A stretch of DNA of 64,000 nt, taken from contig DAIROT010000005.1 of the NCBI GenBank assembly GCA_036806345.1, positions 3,611 through 67,610 on the forward strand, read 5' to 3'. Below, piece by piece: positions 17,625-25,733 of this stretch. The notes under the pieces were generated by a model that did not search any database, was not told where the DNA came from, and was given only the letters and a program-made list of their open reading frames with translations. The DNA is from QHCF01 sp003244275. GTDB lineage: Bacteria; Actinomycetota; Acidimicrobiia; Acidimicrobiales; QHCF01. Positions within the stretch are counted from its first letter, which is position 1, and the number at the start of each line of letters is the position of its first letter. Both the position numbers and the translations under genes were made by a program.

Positions 17625-19109
17625 ATGGCTGAGAAGAACGGTAAGGAAAACGGCAAGGCTGACGGCGCCAAGCGGGACGGGAAGAAGGACCGCTGGTCTG
17701 CTGGCGTGATCCCCTACGCCCAGATGGGCTACTGGGACGAGGATTACGAGCCCAAGGACCGAGACGTTCTGGCCGCTTTCCGTATCACCCCTCAGCCGGG
17801 AGTCGACCCCAAGGAGGCGGCCGCCGCGGTGGCCGGGGAGTCGTCCACTGCCACCTGGACGGTGGTGTGGACCGACCGCTTGACCGCCCACGATCATTAC
17901 CAGGCCAAGGCCTTCAGCGTGGAGCCGGTCCCTGGAGCCGACGGCCAGTACATCGCCTATATCGCCTACGACATGGACCTGTTCGAAGAGGGTTCGATCG
18001 CCAACATGACGTCTTCGATCATCGGCAACGTGTTCGGGTTCAAGGCCCTCAAGGCCCTTCGCCTGGAGGACCTGCGCATCCCGGTCCCCTACGTCAAGAC
18101 CTTCCAGGGACCTCCGCATGGCATCGTGATGGAGCGGGAGTACCTCAACAAGTATGGGCGCCCGCTGCTGGGCGCCACCACCAAGCCCAAGTTGGGCCTG
18201 TCCGCCCGCAACTACGGCCGGGTGGTCTATGAGGCGCTGCGGGGCGGCTTGGACTTCACCAAGGACGACGAGAACATCAACAGCCAGCCCTTCATGCGCT
18301 GGCGGGACCGCTACCTGTACTCCATGGAGGGGGTCCAGCGGGCCCAGCAGGTCACCGGCGAGGTCAAGGGCCACTACCTCAACGTGACCGCCGCCACCAT
18401 GGAAGATATGTACGAGCGGGCCGAGTTCGCCAAGGAGCTGGGCAGCATCATCATCATGATGGATCTGACCGTTGGCTTCACCGCCATGACCTCGATGTCC
18501 AAGTGGGCGCGTGCCAACGGCATGATCCTGCACCTGCACCGGGCTGGCTATGCCACCTACGCCCGGCAGAAGAACCACGGGGTGAACTTCCGGGTCATAG
18601 GCAAGTGGTGCCGGCTGCTTGGAGTGGACCACATCCACGCCGGCACGGTGGTGGGCAAGCTGGAGGGCGATCCCAACATCATCATGGGCTACTACGACAC
18701 CCTGCGCTTAGAGCACGTCGAGGCCAACCCCGCCCAGGGCATCTACTTCACCCAGGACTGGGCCTCCATGCCAGGCGTCATGCCGGTCGCATCTGGCGGC
18801 ATCCACGCCGGGCAGATGCACCAGCTGCTCCACTACCTGGGCGAGGACGTGGTGCTGCAGTTTGGCGGCGGCACCATCGGGCACCCGATGGGAATCGCAG
18901 CGGGCGCAACCGCCAACCGGGTGGCGGCCGAGGTCATGATCAAGGCTCGCAATGAGGGCAAGGACTACATGGCCGAGGGGCCCGAGATCCTCAAGGCGGC
19001 CGCCAAGAAGTGCCCCGAGCTTCAGACGGCTCTGGACACCTGGGGCGAGATCAGCTTCGACTACGAGTCGACCGACACGCCAGATGTCGTGCCCACCCCG
19101 TCCACCTAG
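17625..19109 (+). CDS. cbbL: RuBisCO large subunit, red-type form I
   Basis: Carboxylates ribulose-1,5-bisphosphate in the Calvin cycle. The ATG at 17625 has GAGGAG 8 nt upstream, giving 494 residues; an earlier GTG at 17607 lacks a good site. Active-site residues are present: K187 and K189 in TTKPKLGLS, the carbamylated lysine K213 with D215 and E216 in GGLDFTKDDEN, and loop 6 GKLEGDP. The N-terminus has about 22 Lys/Gly-rich residues before WSAGVIPYAQMGYW, the segment characteristic of red-type form I (IC/IE group). First gene of cbbL-cbbS-cbbX under CbbR. Confidence 0.98.
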   Translation: MAEKNGKENGKADGAKRDGKKDRWSAGVIPYAQMGYWDEDYEPKDRDVLAAFRITPQPGVDPKEAAAAVAGESSTATWTVVWTDRLTAHDHYQAKAFSVEPVPGADGQYIAYIAYDMDLFEEGSIANMTSSIIGNVFGFKALKALRLEDLRIPVPYVKTFQGPPHGIVMEREYLNKYGRPLLGATTKPKLGLSARNYGRVVYEALRGGLDFTKDDENINSQPFMRWRDRYLYSMEGVQRAQQVTGEVKGHYLNVTAATMEDMYERAEFAKELGSIIIMMDLTVGFTAMTSMSKWARANGMILHLHRAGYATYARQKNHGVNFRVIGKWCRLLGVDHIHAGTVVGKLEGDPNIIMGYYDTLRLEHVEANPAQGIYFTQDWASMPGVMPVASGGIHAGQMHQLLHYLGEDVVLQFGGGTIGHPMGIAAGATANRVAAEVMIKARNEGKDYMAEGPEILKAAAKKCPELQTALDTWGEISFDYESTDTPDVVPTPST

Positions 19110-19139
19110 TCGCCCGACCTATCGAGAAGGAGTCCAACA

Positions 19140-19565
19140 ATGCATGTGACCCAAGGTACGTTTTCCTACCTACCCGAGTTGACCGACGACGAGATCAAGG
19201 CGCAGATCCAATACGCCATCGACAACGGGTGGGCAATTGCCATCGAGCTCACCGACGACCCTCACCCCCGTAACGTCTACTGGGAGATGTGGGGTCTGCC
19301 GATGTTCGAGATAGAGGACGCGGCAGGCGCCTTCAGCGAGGTCAAGCGGTGCCGGGAGGCCTTCCCCAACCAGTACGTGCGGGTGAGCGCCTACGATCCC
19401 AGGCTGCATCGCCAGACCACGGCGCTGGCCTTCATCGTCAACCGGCCGTCCGAGGAGCCCGGCTTTCGTATCGACCGCCAGGAGACTCACGATCGCCAAA
19501 TCAACTACACCTTGTACCCGTACTCGGCCAACCAACCTGTCGGCGAGCGGTACGCCAAGAGCTGA
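19140..19565 (+). CDS. cbbS: RuBisCO small subunit
   Basis: Small subunit that caps the L8 core of form I RuBisCO. 141 residues with the conserved GTFSYLPELTDDEIKAQIQ start and WEMWGLPMF, plus the C-terminal extension (about 30 residues ending ANQPVGERYAKS) that forms the beta-barrel plug in red-type enzymes. GAGAAGGAG lies 8 nt before the ATG. The stop overlaps the cbbX start as TGATG. Confidence 0.98.
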   Translation: MHVTQGTFSYLPELTDDEIKAQIQYAIDNGWAIAIELTDDPHPRNVYWEMWGLPMFEIEDAAGAFSEVKRCREAFPNQYVRVSAYDPRLHRQTTALAFIVNRPSEEPGFRIDRQETHDRQINYTLYPYSANQPVGERYAKS

Positions 19566-20737
19566 TGGCAGGCGACGACGAGCGAAGCCGCCCGTCCGGG
19601 TTCGCCATGATATCGCCCGGGGGTTCCCCGGGCGGTATCATGTCGGGCGGCTCCGACAAGGGCCAGTCCGACAAGGGCCAGTCCGACAGCGACGAACCGG
19701 ACGAAGCAACCGACGATTCGCAGACCCGGGAGCTGGGCGACGATGAGCTAGTCGACCTGGTCAACGAGAGGACAGAGTCGGACGTCGACGAGATCCTCAG
19801 CCGCCTGGACCGGGAGCTGGTGGGACTGGTTCCCATCAAGACCCGCATCCGAGAGATTGCATCGCTGTTGCTGATCGACCGGCTCCGCCGGCGCTACCAG
19901 CTGGGCTCCTCCCGGCCATCGCTGCACATGTGCTTCACCGGTAGCCCGGGGACGGGCAAGACGACGGTGGCCCTGCGCATGGCCGAGCTGCTGCACAAGC
20001 TCGGCTACCTGCGCCGCAACACCCTGGTGTCGGTCACCCGGGACGACCTGGTCGGCCAGTACATCGGCCATACTGCTCCCAAGACCCGCGAGGTCCTCAA
20101 GCGGGCCATGGGCGGTGTGTTGTTCATCGACGAGGCCTACTACCTCTACCGGGTGGAGAACGAGCGGGACTACGGCCAGGAGACCATCGAGATGCTTCTC
20201 CAGGTCATGGAGAACGAGCGCGACGATCTGGTGGTGATCCTGGCTGGCTACAAGGACCGCATGGATACATTCTTCCAATCCAACCCAGGCATGAGCTCGC
20301 GGATTGCCCACCACTTGGACTTCCCCAACTACAGCGCGGAGGAGTTGCTGGCCATCGGCCGGTTGATGCTCGAGGAGCAGGACTACACCCTGGCTCCCGA
20401 TGCCGAGACAGCACTGGCCGAGTACCTCCAGAGGCGTATGGCCCAACCCCGCTTCTCCAACGCCCGTAGTGTGCGCAACGCGCTGGAGCGGGCGCGCCTG
20501 CGCCACGCCGATCGACTCGTCTCCTCCGGCGCCAAGCAGTTGAGCAAGGAGGACCTCATGCGCATCGAGGCGGAGGACATCCTGCGCAGCCGGGTATTCG
20601 ATGACGACAGCCCGACCGAGATCCCTTACGAGGCAGATGGTGAGTCGGACAGCGCCGAGTCGGACGAGGCGAACGGTAAGGCCAGCGACGACTCCGAGCC
20701 CGCGCTGAGCGAGCAAGCCGAGACCAAGAACGCCTGA
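19565..20737 (+). CDS. cbbX: Red-type RuBisCO activase CbbX
   Basis: Hexameric AAA+ ATPase that remodels inhibited red-type RuBisCO by threading the CbbL C-terminus. 390 residues from the ATG that overlaps the cbbS stop (TGATG), so it is translationally coupled. Walker A is GSPGTGKTT at 126-134 and Walker B GVLFIDEAYYL. Both ends carry acidic Ser/Asp-rich extensions absent from short CbbX proteins: an N-terminal arm of about 70 residues that includes the repeat SDKGQSDKGQSD, and a C-terminal arm of about 45 residues. The core alone matches the usual length of about 300. Confidence 0.96.
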   Translation: MAGDDERSRPSGFAMISPGGSPGGIMSGGSDKGQSDKGQSDSDEPDEATDDSQTRELGDDELVDLVNERTESDVDEILSRLDRELVGLVPIKTRIREIASLLLIDRLRRRYQLGSSRPSLHMCFTGSPGTGKTTVALRMAELLHKLGYLRRNTLVSVTRDDLVGQYIGHTAPKTREVLKRAMGGVLFIDEAYYLYRVENERDYGQETIEMLLQVMENERDDLVVILAGYKDRMDTFFQSNPGMSSRIAHHLDFPNYSAEELLAIGRLMLEEQDYTLAPDAETALAEYLQRRMAQPRFSNARSVRNALERARLRHADRLVSSGAKQLSKEDLMRIEAEDILRSRVFDDDSPTEIPYEADGESDSAESDEANGKASDDSEPALSEQAETKNA

Positions 20738-20764
20738 CACCGCCCGGGCACCCGGCGCCAGGTC

Positions 20765-20792
20765 GCCCCACCGACGGGCTGGTCGGTGGGGC
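20765..20792. terminator. Hairpin between convergent cbbX and prk
   Basis: Perfect 11-bp stem GCCCCACCGAC/GTCGGTGGGGC with a 6-nt loop (GGGCTG), placed between two converging genes. There is no T-tract on either side, so it may end transcripts through structure or with other factors. Works in both directions by symmetry. Confidence 0.65.
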
Positions 20793-20799
20793 GGATCAA

Positions 20800-21804
20800 T
20801 TAGATGTGCTGGTGCTCACCGAGGTGGCTGTGGCCGTCGTGGTCATCGGCGCTGACCCGGACCAGCACAGACTTCTCGGCGCTGAGGATCCGGTGGGCCA
20901 GGATCAGCTGGGTGAGGGCCAGCGGATCGCTGTGGGCTCGCTCGGAGGGCTCGTCGTAGCCACCCAGCACGAGGGGCTCCACTCGCTGGAGCTGATGCTG
21001 GCGGTCGCCGATGTGGCCCCACATCTCCTCTTCCACCTTGAGGGCCTTCTCGGTGGAGACCCTCCCATCGATCTCGATGACGTCGGACTGCTCGCCATCC
21101 TCGTCCTTCACATCCACCAGGAAACGCACGGTCTCCCCATCGTCCAGGCTCTGGTCGAAGCTGAGCCGGGGCAGCGAGTGGCGCTGGCTGACTCGGACGT
21201 TGAGGTGTCCCATGTCCCGCAGCTCAGGCTCCGGCCGGAAGAAGCGCACCACCATGTCCGCCTCCGACCGTTGGGGGGTGATGTAGGCATCGACGTCCGG
21301 TCGGCGGGCCTCCAGCTCGGCGCGAACCTCCTCCTCGTTGTAGCCCCGCTTGGCCTGGTCTCGCTGCAGCTTCCACTCGATGCGCAGCTCCGGCTCCGGG
21401 TCCAGCCACACCTTGAGGTCGAAGAGGTTGCGCACGCTGGAGGCCAGGAAGGGATGGAGGCCCTGGATGATGGCCACCTCTTTGGGCTCGATCCGCTCGG
21501 GGCCCTTGAACGTGCCGTCGGCGTGGTCGTAGATGGGCTTGTCGATCGCCTCGCCCCGCTTGAGAGCCAGCAGCTGCTCTTCCATCAGGTAGAAATTGTT
21601 CGCCCGCGGGTGCAGAGCGGTGAGGTCCACCAGCTTGCGCTCCCGCCGATCAAGGGCGTGGTAGTCGTCCAGGCAGATGGTGGTGATACGGTCCTCGCCG
21701 AAGAGGTCGTAGAAGGCCGCCGCCAGTGTCGACTTGCCGCTGCCGCTGTCTCCGCCAATTCCCACCAGGATAGGCCGGCGGGGGGTAAGGTCTATATCTG
21801 CCAT
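20800..21804 (-). CDS. prk: Phosphoribulokinase
   Basis: Phosphorylates ribulose-5-phosphate to RuBP with ATP, the step that feeds RuBisCO. 334 residues with Walker A GDSGSGKST at 18-26, the uridine-kinase-like region CLDDYHALDRRERK, and the substrate loop IYDHADGTFKGPERI followed by IIQGLHPF. It ends convergently with cbbX, and its start is preceded by AGGGTGG. A conserved multi-hairpin element lies directly before this gene, between it and the carbonic anhydrase stop, on the same strand. Confidence 0.94.
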   Translation of the reverse strand: MADIDLTPRRPILVGIGGDSGSGKSTLAAAFYDLFGEDRITTICLDDYHALDRRERKLVDLTALHPRANNFYLMEEQLLALKRGEAIDKPIYDHADGTFKGPERIEPKEVAIIQGLHPFLASSVRNLFDLKVWLDPEPELRIEWKLQRDQAKRGYNEEEVRAELEARRPDVDAYITPQRSEADMVVRFFRPEPELRDMGHLNVRVSQRHSLPRLSFDQSLDDGETVRFLVDVKDEDGEQSDVIEIDGRVSTEKALKVEEEMWGHIGDRQHQLQRVEPLVLGGYDEPSERAHSDPLALTQLILAHRILSAEKSVLVRVSADDHDGHSHLGEHQHI

Positions 21805-21817
21805 TCAGCCACCCTAC

Positions 21818-21932
21818 CACTTGGGGGCTACGCCCCCCAAGGACGCCCCAACATCAAAAGCACGGTCTCGCCTCCGGCGAGACCGTCTTTCTGTTCCGAC
21901 CAGCCAGGGCTGCTTCGCGGCCGGATGGTCGG
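21818..21932 (-). repeat. Dispersed multi-hairpin element, copy A
   Basis: Reading on the - strand right after the carbonic anhydrase stop: hairpin 1 with arms CCGACCA/TGGTCGG; the linker AACAG; hairpin 2 with a perfect 11-bp stem ACGGTCTCGCC/GGCGAGACCGT (21862-21886); hairpin 3 with arms CTTGGGGGGC/GCCCCCAAG, ending 14 nt before the prk start codon. The same order of blocks occurs at 62702-62809 after the DAHP synthase stop. Hairpin 2 may act as a terminator, although T-runs beside it are short. Function unknown. Confidence 0.7.
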
Positions 21933-22421
21933 CTACTTGACCTCCCGTAGCTGGCCTGACTTGACCTCGAACACGAAGCCCCTGACGTCCTTATGGGGGA
22001 GGAAGGGGCTGGCCTTGACCCGGGCCATGGACTGGCGCACATCCTCGTCCACGTCTGGGAAGGCCTCGGGCGCCCAAGTGGGGCTGTGACCGACGTCATC
22101 TTGGATCTGGCGGCGGAAGTCGTCGTCGCTGAACGTCAGCATCCCACAGTCGGCGTGGTGGACCAGGATGATCTCCTCGGTGCCGAGCAGCCGCTGGGAG
22201 ATGGCCAGCGAGCGCACGGCGTCGTCGGTGATGGCTCCCCCGGCGTTGCGAATGACATGGGCGTCACCTTCGGACAACCCGAAGATGCCGTAGGGGTTGA
22301 CCCGGGCATCCATGCAGGCCACGATGGCCACCTTCTTGCCCGGGGGCATGGGCAGGCTGCCCTTGTCGAAGCTCTGGGCGTAGGCCTCGGCCCTTTCCAA
22401 CAGCGCGTCGGTAGTGCTCAC
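21933..22421 (-). CDS. Beta-class carbonic anhydrase
   Basis: Interconverts CO2 and bicarbonate. 162 residues with the zinc ligands C36, H89 and C92 and the D38-R40 dyad (VACMDARVN; LVHHADCGM). This short form matches the minimal beta-CA family common in actinobacteria. GTG start with AGAGGAG upstream. Position beside prk and the cbb operon suggests it supplies inorganic carbon for RuBisCO, although carboxysome genes are absent from the window. Confidence 0.92.
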   Translation of the reverse strand: MSTTDALLERAEAYAQSFDKGSLPMPPGKKVAIVACMDARVNPYGIFGLSEGDAHVIRNAGGAITDDAVRSLAISQRLLGTEEIILVHHADCGMLTFSDDDFRRQIQDDVGHSPTWAPEAFPDVDEDVRQSMARVKASPFLPHKDVRGFVFEVKSGQLREVK

Positions 22422-22510
22422 AGCTGACTCCTCTCGTCGTGGTCGTTGACTAAATCTCGACCATTCTAGTCAGGATTGGAGGGCCAGGTCGAGGCAGGTA
22501 GAACGGGTTC

Positions 22511-24136
22511 ATGGCAATCTCCCCGGTCGCCGAGACCACCTGTGGCCGGGTGGAGGGCCTGTACCGGGACGGGACTCACGTCTTTATGGGCATCCCGTTC
22601 GCCCGGGCCCCGGTCGGTGAGCTGCGCTTTCGACCGCCGCAGCCGCCCGAGCCGTGGGCCGGCGTCCGGCTCACCCAGCGCTCGGGGCCCATTCCCCTCC
22701 AGCCTCCATCCCCCCTGGAGGCCACCCTGGGGACCCAGGGTTTCACCCAGGGGGAGGACTGCCTGTCGCTCAATGTCTGGACGCCGGGCCTGGACGGCCA
22801 GCGGCGCCCGGTCATGGTGTGGGTACACGGGGGGATGTTCGTCACCGGCACGGGCGCCAGCAAGTGGTACAGCGGTCGGACCTTCGCCACCTCCAGCGAT
22901 GTGGTGGTGGTCACCCTCAACTACCGCCTGGGCGCCATCGGGTTCCTGCACCTGGCCCAGGTGGCTGGTGAGGAGTACGCCTCGTCGGGGAACTGCGGAC
23001 TGTTGGACCAGCTGGCCGCCCTGGAATGGGTGCGGGACAACGTCGCCGCCTTCGGTGGCGATCCGGCCAATGTCACTGTGTTCGGCGAGTCAGCGGGAGC
23101 GATGAGCGTGGGTGGGCTGCTGGGGGTGCCGCGGGCTCAGGGCCTTTTTTGCAAAGCCATCCTGCAGAGCGGGGCCTGCGCCAACGTGCGGGCGCCCGAG
23201 GTGGCAGCCGAGGTCACCGAGGAGCTGCTGGCCGACCTTGGCATCCGGGCTGGTGCGGTGGCGGCGCTGGCGGCCATGCCCGGGGCCCAGCTGATCGAGG
23301 CTCAGGAGCGGGTGACGACCCGGCGCCTGTCGACCTGGGCCACGCCCGGTGCCCTACCGTTCTCACCGGTGGTCGATGGGATCAGCCTGCCTCGGCCACC
23401 TCTGGAGGCGGTGGCGGGCGGCTCGGCGGCCGGGGTGAGGATGGCGGTGGGGACCAACCGGGACGAGATGACCCTGTTCACCCTGGTCGACCCGACCATG
23501 AACAGCCTGAACGAGGCCGGGCTGGAGCGTCAGGCGACCGTGATCTTCGGGGCAACCACGGCGGCCAAGGCGGTCGAGGTCTACCGGGTGGGCCGCCCCC
23601 GCGCCTCGCCGGGCCAGGTGTGGGTGGCCATGCTGACCGATGCCATCTTTCGCACTCCGGCCATCCGGCTGGCCGAGGCTCAGTCGCTCCACCAGCCGGC
23701 CACCTTCATGTATCTGTTCACCTGGCCGACCCCTGTCTTTGGCGGGATGCTGGGCGCGTCGCACGGTCTGGAGGTGGCTTTCGTCTTCGACACGGTGGAC
23801 CAGCCGGGTGTCAACCTGCTGGTGGGCGAGGGCCCTCATCTGGCGCCGATGGCTACCCGGATGCACCGGGCGTGGGCCGCCTTTGCCCGCCNNNNNNNNN
23901 NCGTTGCGACCGTCGACAGCGACCGTCGCGCCTTCCGCCGCGGCGTTCCCGACGTCCCCACCGGACCGGGCTCGGAGCGACCAGAGTGGCCCGCCTACGA
24001 AACCACCCGTCGCAGCACCATGACGATGGACGAGACCTGGGAGGTGACCGACGACCCGGGCCGCGCTGAGCGCCTGGTGTCAGAGGAAGCCGCCGTAGCG
24101 CCGGCCGGCGTCGAGCGAGGGCCGACCCGCCCCTAG
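22511..24136 (+). CDS. Carboxylesterase type B, interrupted by an assembly gap
   Basis: Serine esterase of the para-nitrobenzyl esterase/cholinesterase family, about 540 residues. It has the oxyanion loop HGGMF (106-110), nucleophile S194 in FGESAGAMS, and GASHGLEVAFVF with the catalytic His. Ten N characters at 23892-23901 fall after WAAFAR, just where a short variable loop normally precedes the conserved C-terminal block (PEWPAYETTRRSTM). The same frame continues across the gap, but the number of missing bases is unknown, so the C-terminal part should be read with care. No signal peptide. Confidence 0.85.
   Translation: MAISPVAETTCGRVEGLYRDGTHVFMGIPFARAPVGELRFRPPQPPEPWAGVRLTQRSGPIPLQPPSPLEATLGTQGFTQGEDCLSLNVWTPGLDGQRRPVMVWVHGGMFVTGTGASKWYSGRTFATSSDVVVVTLNYRLGAIGFLHLAQVAGEEYASSGNCGLLDQLAALEWVRDNVAAFGGDPANVTVFGESAGAMSVGGLLGVPRAQGLFCKAILQSGACANVRAPEVAAEVTEELLADLGIRAGAVAALAAMPGAQLIEAQERVTTRRLSTWATPGALPFSPVVDGISLPRPPLEAVAGGSAAGVRMAVGTNRDEMTLFTLVDPTMNSLNEAGLERQATVIFGATTAAKAVEVYRVGRPRASPGQVWVAMLTDAIFRTPAIRLAEAQSLHQPATFMYLFTWPTPVFGGMLGASHGLEVAFVFDTVDQPGVNLLVGEGPHLAPMATRMHRAWAAFARXXXXVATVDSDRRAFRRGVPDVPTGPGSERPEWPAYETTRRSTMTMDETWEVTDDPGRAERLVSEEAAVAPAGVERGPTRP
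23892..23901. other. Assembly gap (10 N)
   Basis: Ten undetermined bases inside the carboxylesterase gene. The true gap length is not shown by the sequence. Confidence 0.98.
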
Positions 24137-24249
24137 AAGGCCGATGCGACAGAACCGGCGGCCAGGACCAGCACCTCGTAGACGTAGATCTTCTCGCGGC
24201 CGAGCCGGTCAGCCATCCGTCCAAAGGCGATTCGCCCCAGCTGTTGGGG
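24133..24249 (-). pseudogene. MFS transporter remnant
   Basis: A 38-codon open stretch between two stops translates to a segment with LGRIAFGRMADRLGREK followed by IYVYEVLVLAAGSVASAF. The first part carries the loop 2-3 signature of major facilitator transporters (GxxxDRxGR) and the rest a following membrane helix, then a stop. Nothing before or after continues the transporter, so it is a decayed fragment. It lies between the carboxylesterase and the truncated phosphoesterase, in a stretch of about 200 bp with no intact gene. Confidence 0.55.
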
Positions 24250-24343
24250 TCAGCAGGGCCCAACGACGACAGAAGTGACTTGTGGTAGCTGGCGATGTGC
24301 CATTCGGGGAAGCGCTGATTGAGGGTGGACATCCTGGGTCATC

Positions 24344-25621
24344 TCAACCTCCGATTGGCTGTCCACTGGAGGGGTCGAGGAACAGCCTGGGCGCCCTGGA
24401 GTGGGTGAAGTCCAACATGGGGGTCAGGGAGCCGCCGATGGCGTCGGCCGACCCGTCGCCGATCCGCTGACCCTGCAGCCAGTTGTCCTCGATGAAACCC
24501 ACCACCGAGGACTGTGAGCTGAAGTTGTTGTCAACGAAATTGCGCCGGCTGTAGAGCGAGATCACCAGCAGCGGTAGCCGGGGTCCCATCCCGCAGCGCG
24601 CCTCCTCGGGCGTCCCGGCATCAGTGGTCGGGACCTTGGAGGCATTGGCCCCGCACTGTCCAGAGGTGGTGGCCGGAGCCACCACGGCGCCCGTGAGGGA
24701 GTCGAGCGGGGTCTGGGACTGCATCAGGATGGGGCCTATCTGATGGTCGTACCACCCGTCGCTATCGTCGTAATTGACCACCACCGCGGTGTCCTTCCAG
24801 CTGGGCAGCCTCTCCAGGTGGTTGACGGTGTCGGCCAGGAAGGTCTGCTCATCGAGGGGATCCGAGTAGCCGGCGTGGCCGTCCTGGTACTCCGGGGCCT
24901 TGAGATACGACACCGAGGGCAGGTTTTCGGCGTCACCAGCCGCGAAGAAGTCCCTCAGGTCGTACTGGTGATTGGCCTGGTCCTGGGTGCCGATCGCCGC
25001 CACCGAGGTGGGCGGCAGGTGCCGGGGGTTGGCCGTCGACGCGTAGTACTGGAAGGGCTGGTGGTGGGGGCTGTAGTCCTTCACCGGGTGACCGAGGATG
25101 TTGGTGTGCGAGCCGGTGCACACCGCGGCCAGATCGTCACTGCTCGGATGGCCCGACACGTAGGAGGGGCTGGCGAAGCCGCCCTGGAACCAGCCCCAGC
25201 CCACACCCTTCTGGTCGAGCAGGTCGCCGATGTTCCTGCCGCCCATCTGGATGTCGGCCGGCGCGCTGTTCCTGTCTTGAGTGGCCGAGCACACGTCGTA
25301 GTACGGGTCGGCATCGCTGTACATGGTCCCGGGACCCTGCGCCTCAGATTGGCCCGGATTTGCCTGGAGGGCGCCCTTTGGCACGCCGCAGGTAGGGGCC
25401 TGGTACACGGCGCTGGCCGGGCCGCAGATGGCTCCGTAGGTGTTGCCGGCAGTGGCATTGACCGCGCCGGGGGAAGACGGACCGAAGGTGGTCCCGTAGG
25501 AGTTGTCGCTCATGGCGAAGTGCTGGGCATAGTTCCAAAGGGCGGTGACGGTGTTGCCGTCGAAGTAGTCCATCACTGCGTAGTTGGGGGAAACGCCGGC
25601 GGGTGTTCGACCTGATGTCAT
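24344..25621 (-). CDS. Phosphoesterase-family (acid phosphatase/phospholipase C-like) protein, N-terminally short
   Basis: 425 residues that align in pattern with the central and C-terminal part of the phosphoesterase family (PF04185): VMDYFDGNTVTALWNYAQHF, NSYGTTFGPSSPGA, VVVNYDDSDGWYDHQIGP and RLPLLVISLYSRRNFVDN. The family normally begins with a signal peptide and a metal/nucleophile motif (ENRSFDHYFG) about 150 residues before this; both are absent. The ATG nonetheless has a strong AAGGAGG site 7 nt upstream. It may be a 5'-truncated pseudogene or a reduced variant; without the N-terminal motif, activity is doubtful. Confidence 0.65.
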   Translation of the reverse strand: MTSGRTPAGVSPNYAVMDYFDGNTVTALWNYAQHFAMSDNSYGTTFGPSSPGAVNATAGNTYGAICGPASAVYQAPTCGVPKGALQANPGQSEAQGPGTMYSDADPYYDVCSATQDRNSAPADIQMGGRNIGDLLDQKGVGWGWFQGGFASPSYVSGHPSSDDLAAVCTGSHTNILGHPVKDYSPHHQPFQYYASTANPRHLPPTSVAAIGTQDQANHQYDLRDFFAAGDAENLPSVSYLKAPEYQDGHAGYSDPLDEQTFLADTVNHLERLPSWKDTAVVVNYDDSDGWYDHQIGPILMQSQTPLDSLTGAVVAPATTSGQCGANASKVPTTDAGTPEEARCGMGPRLPLLVISLYSRRNFVDNNFSSQSSVVGFIEDNWLQGQRIGDGSADAIGGSLTPMLDFTHSRAPRLFLDPSSGQPIGG

Positions 25622-25733
25622 CGAGTGTCCTCCTTGCCAGTCGTTCGCTACCCATCAGCTTGTCGGTGGCGCCGGAACGCCGATCGAAGGGCCGCCGACC
25701 ACTAGGTGAAACCTCCGTGAACGATCGGAGATC

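Noticed and set aside
20765..20792. Rho-independent terminator in the strict sense
   Set aside because: The stem is strong but no T-tract follows on either strand, so it is only listed as a probable end signal.
20806..22089. 427-codon frame on the + strand
   Set aside because: Antisense to prk, the repeat element and carbonic anhydrase, all well supported.
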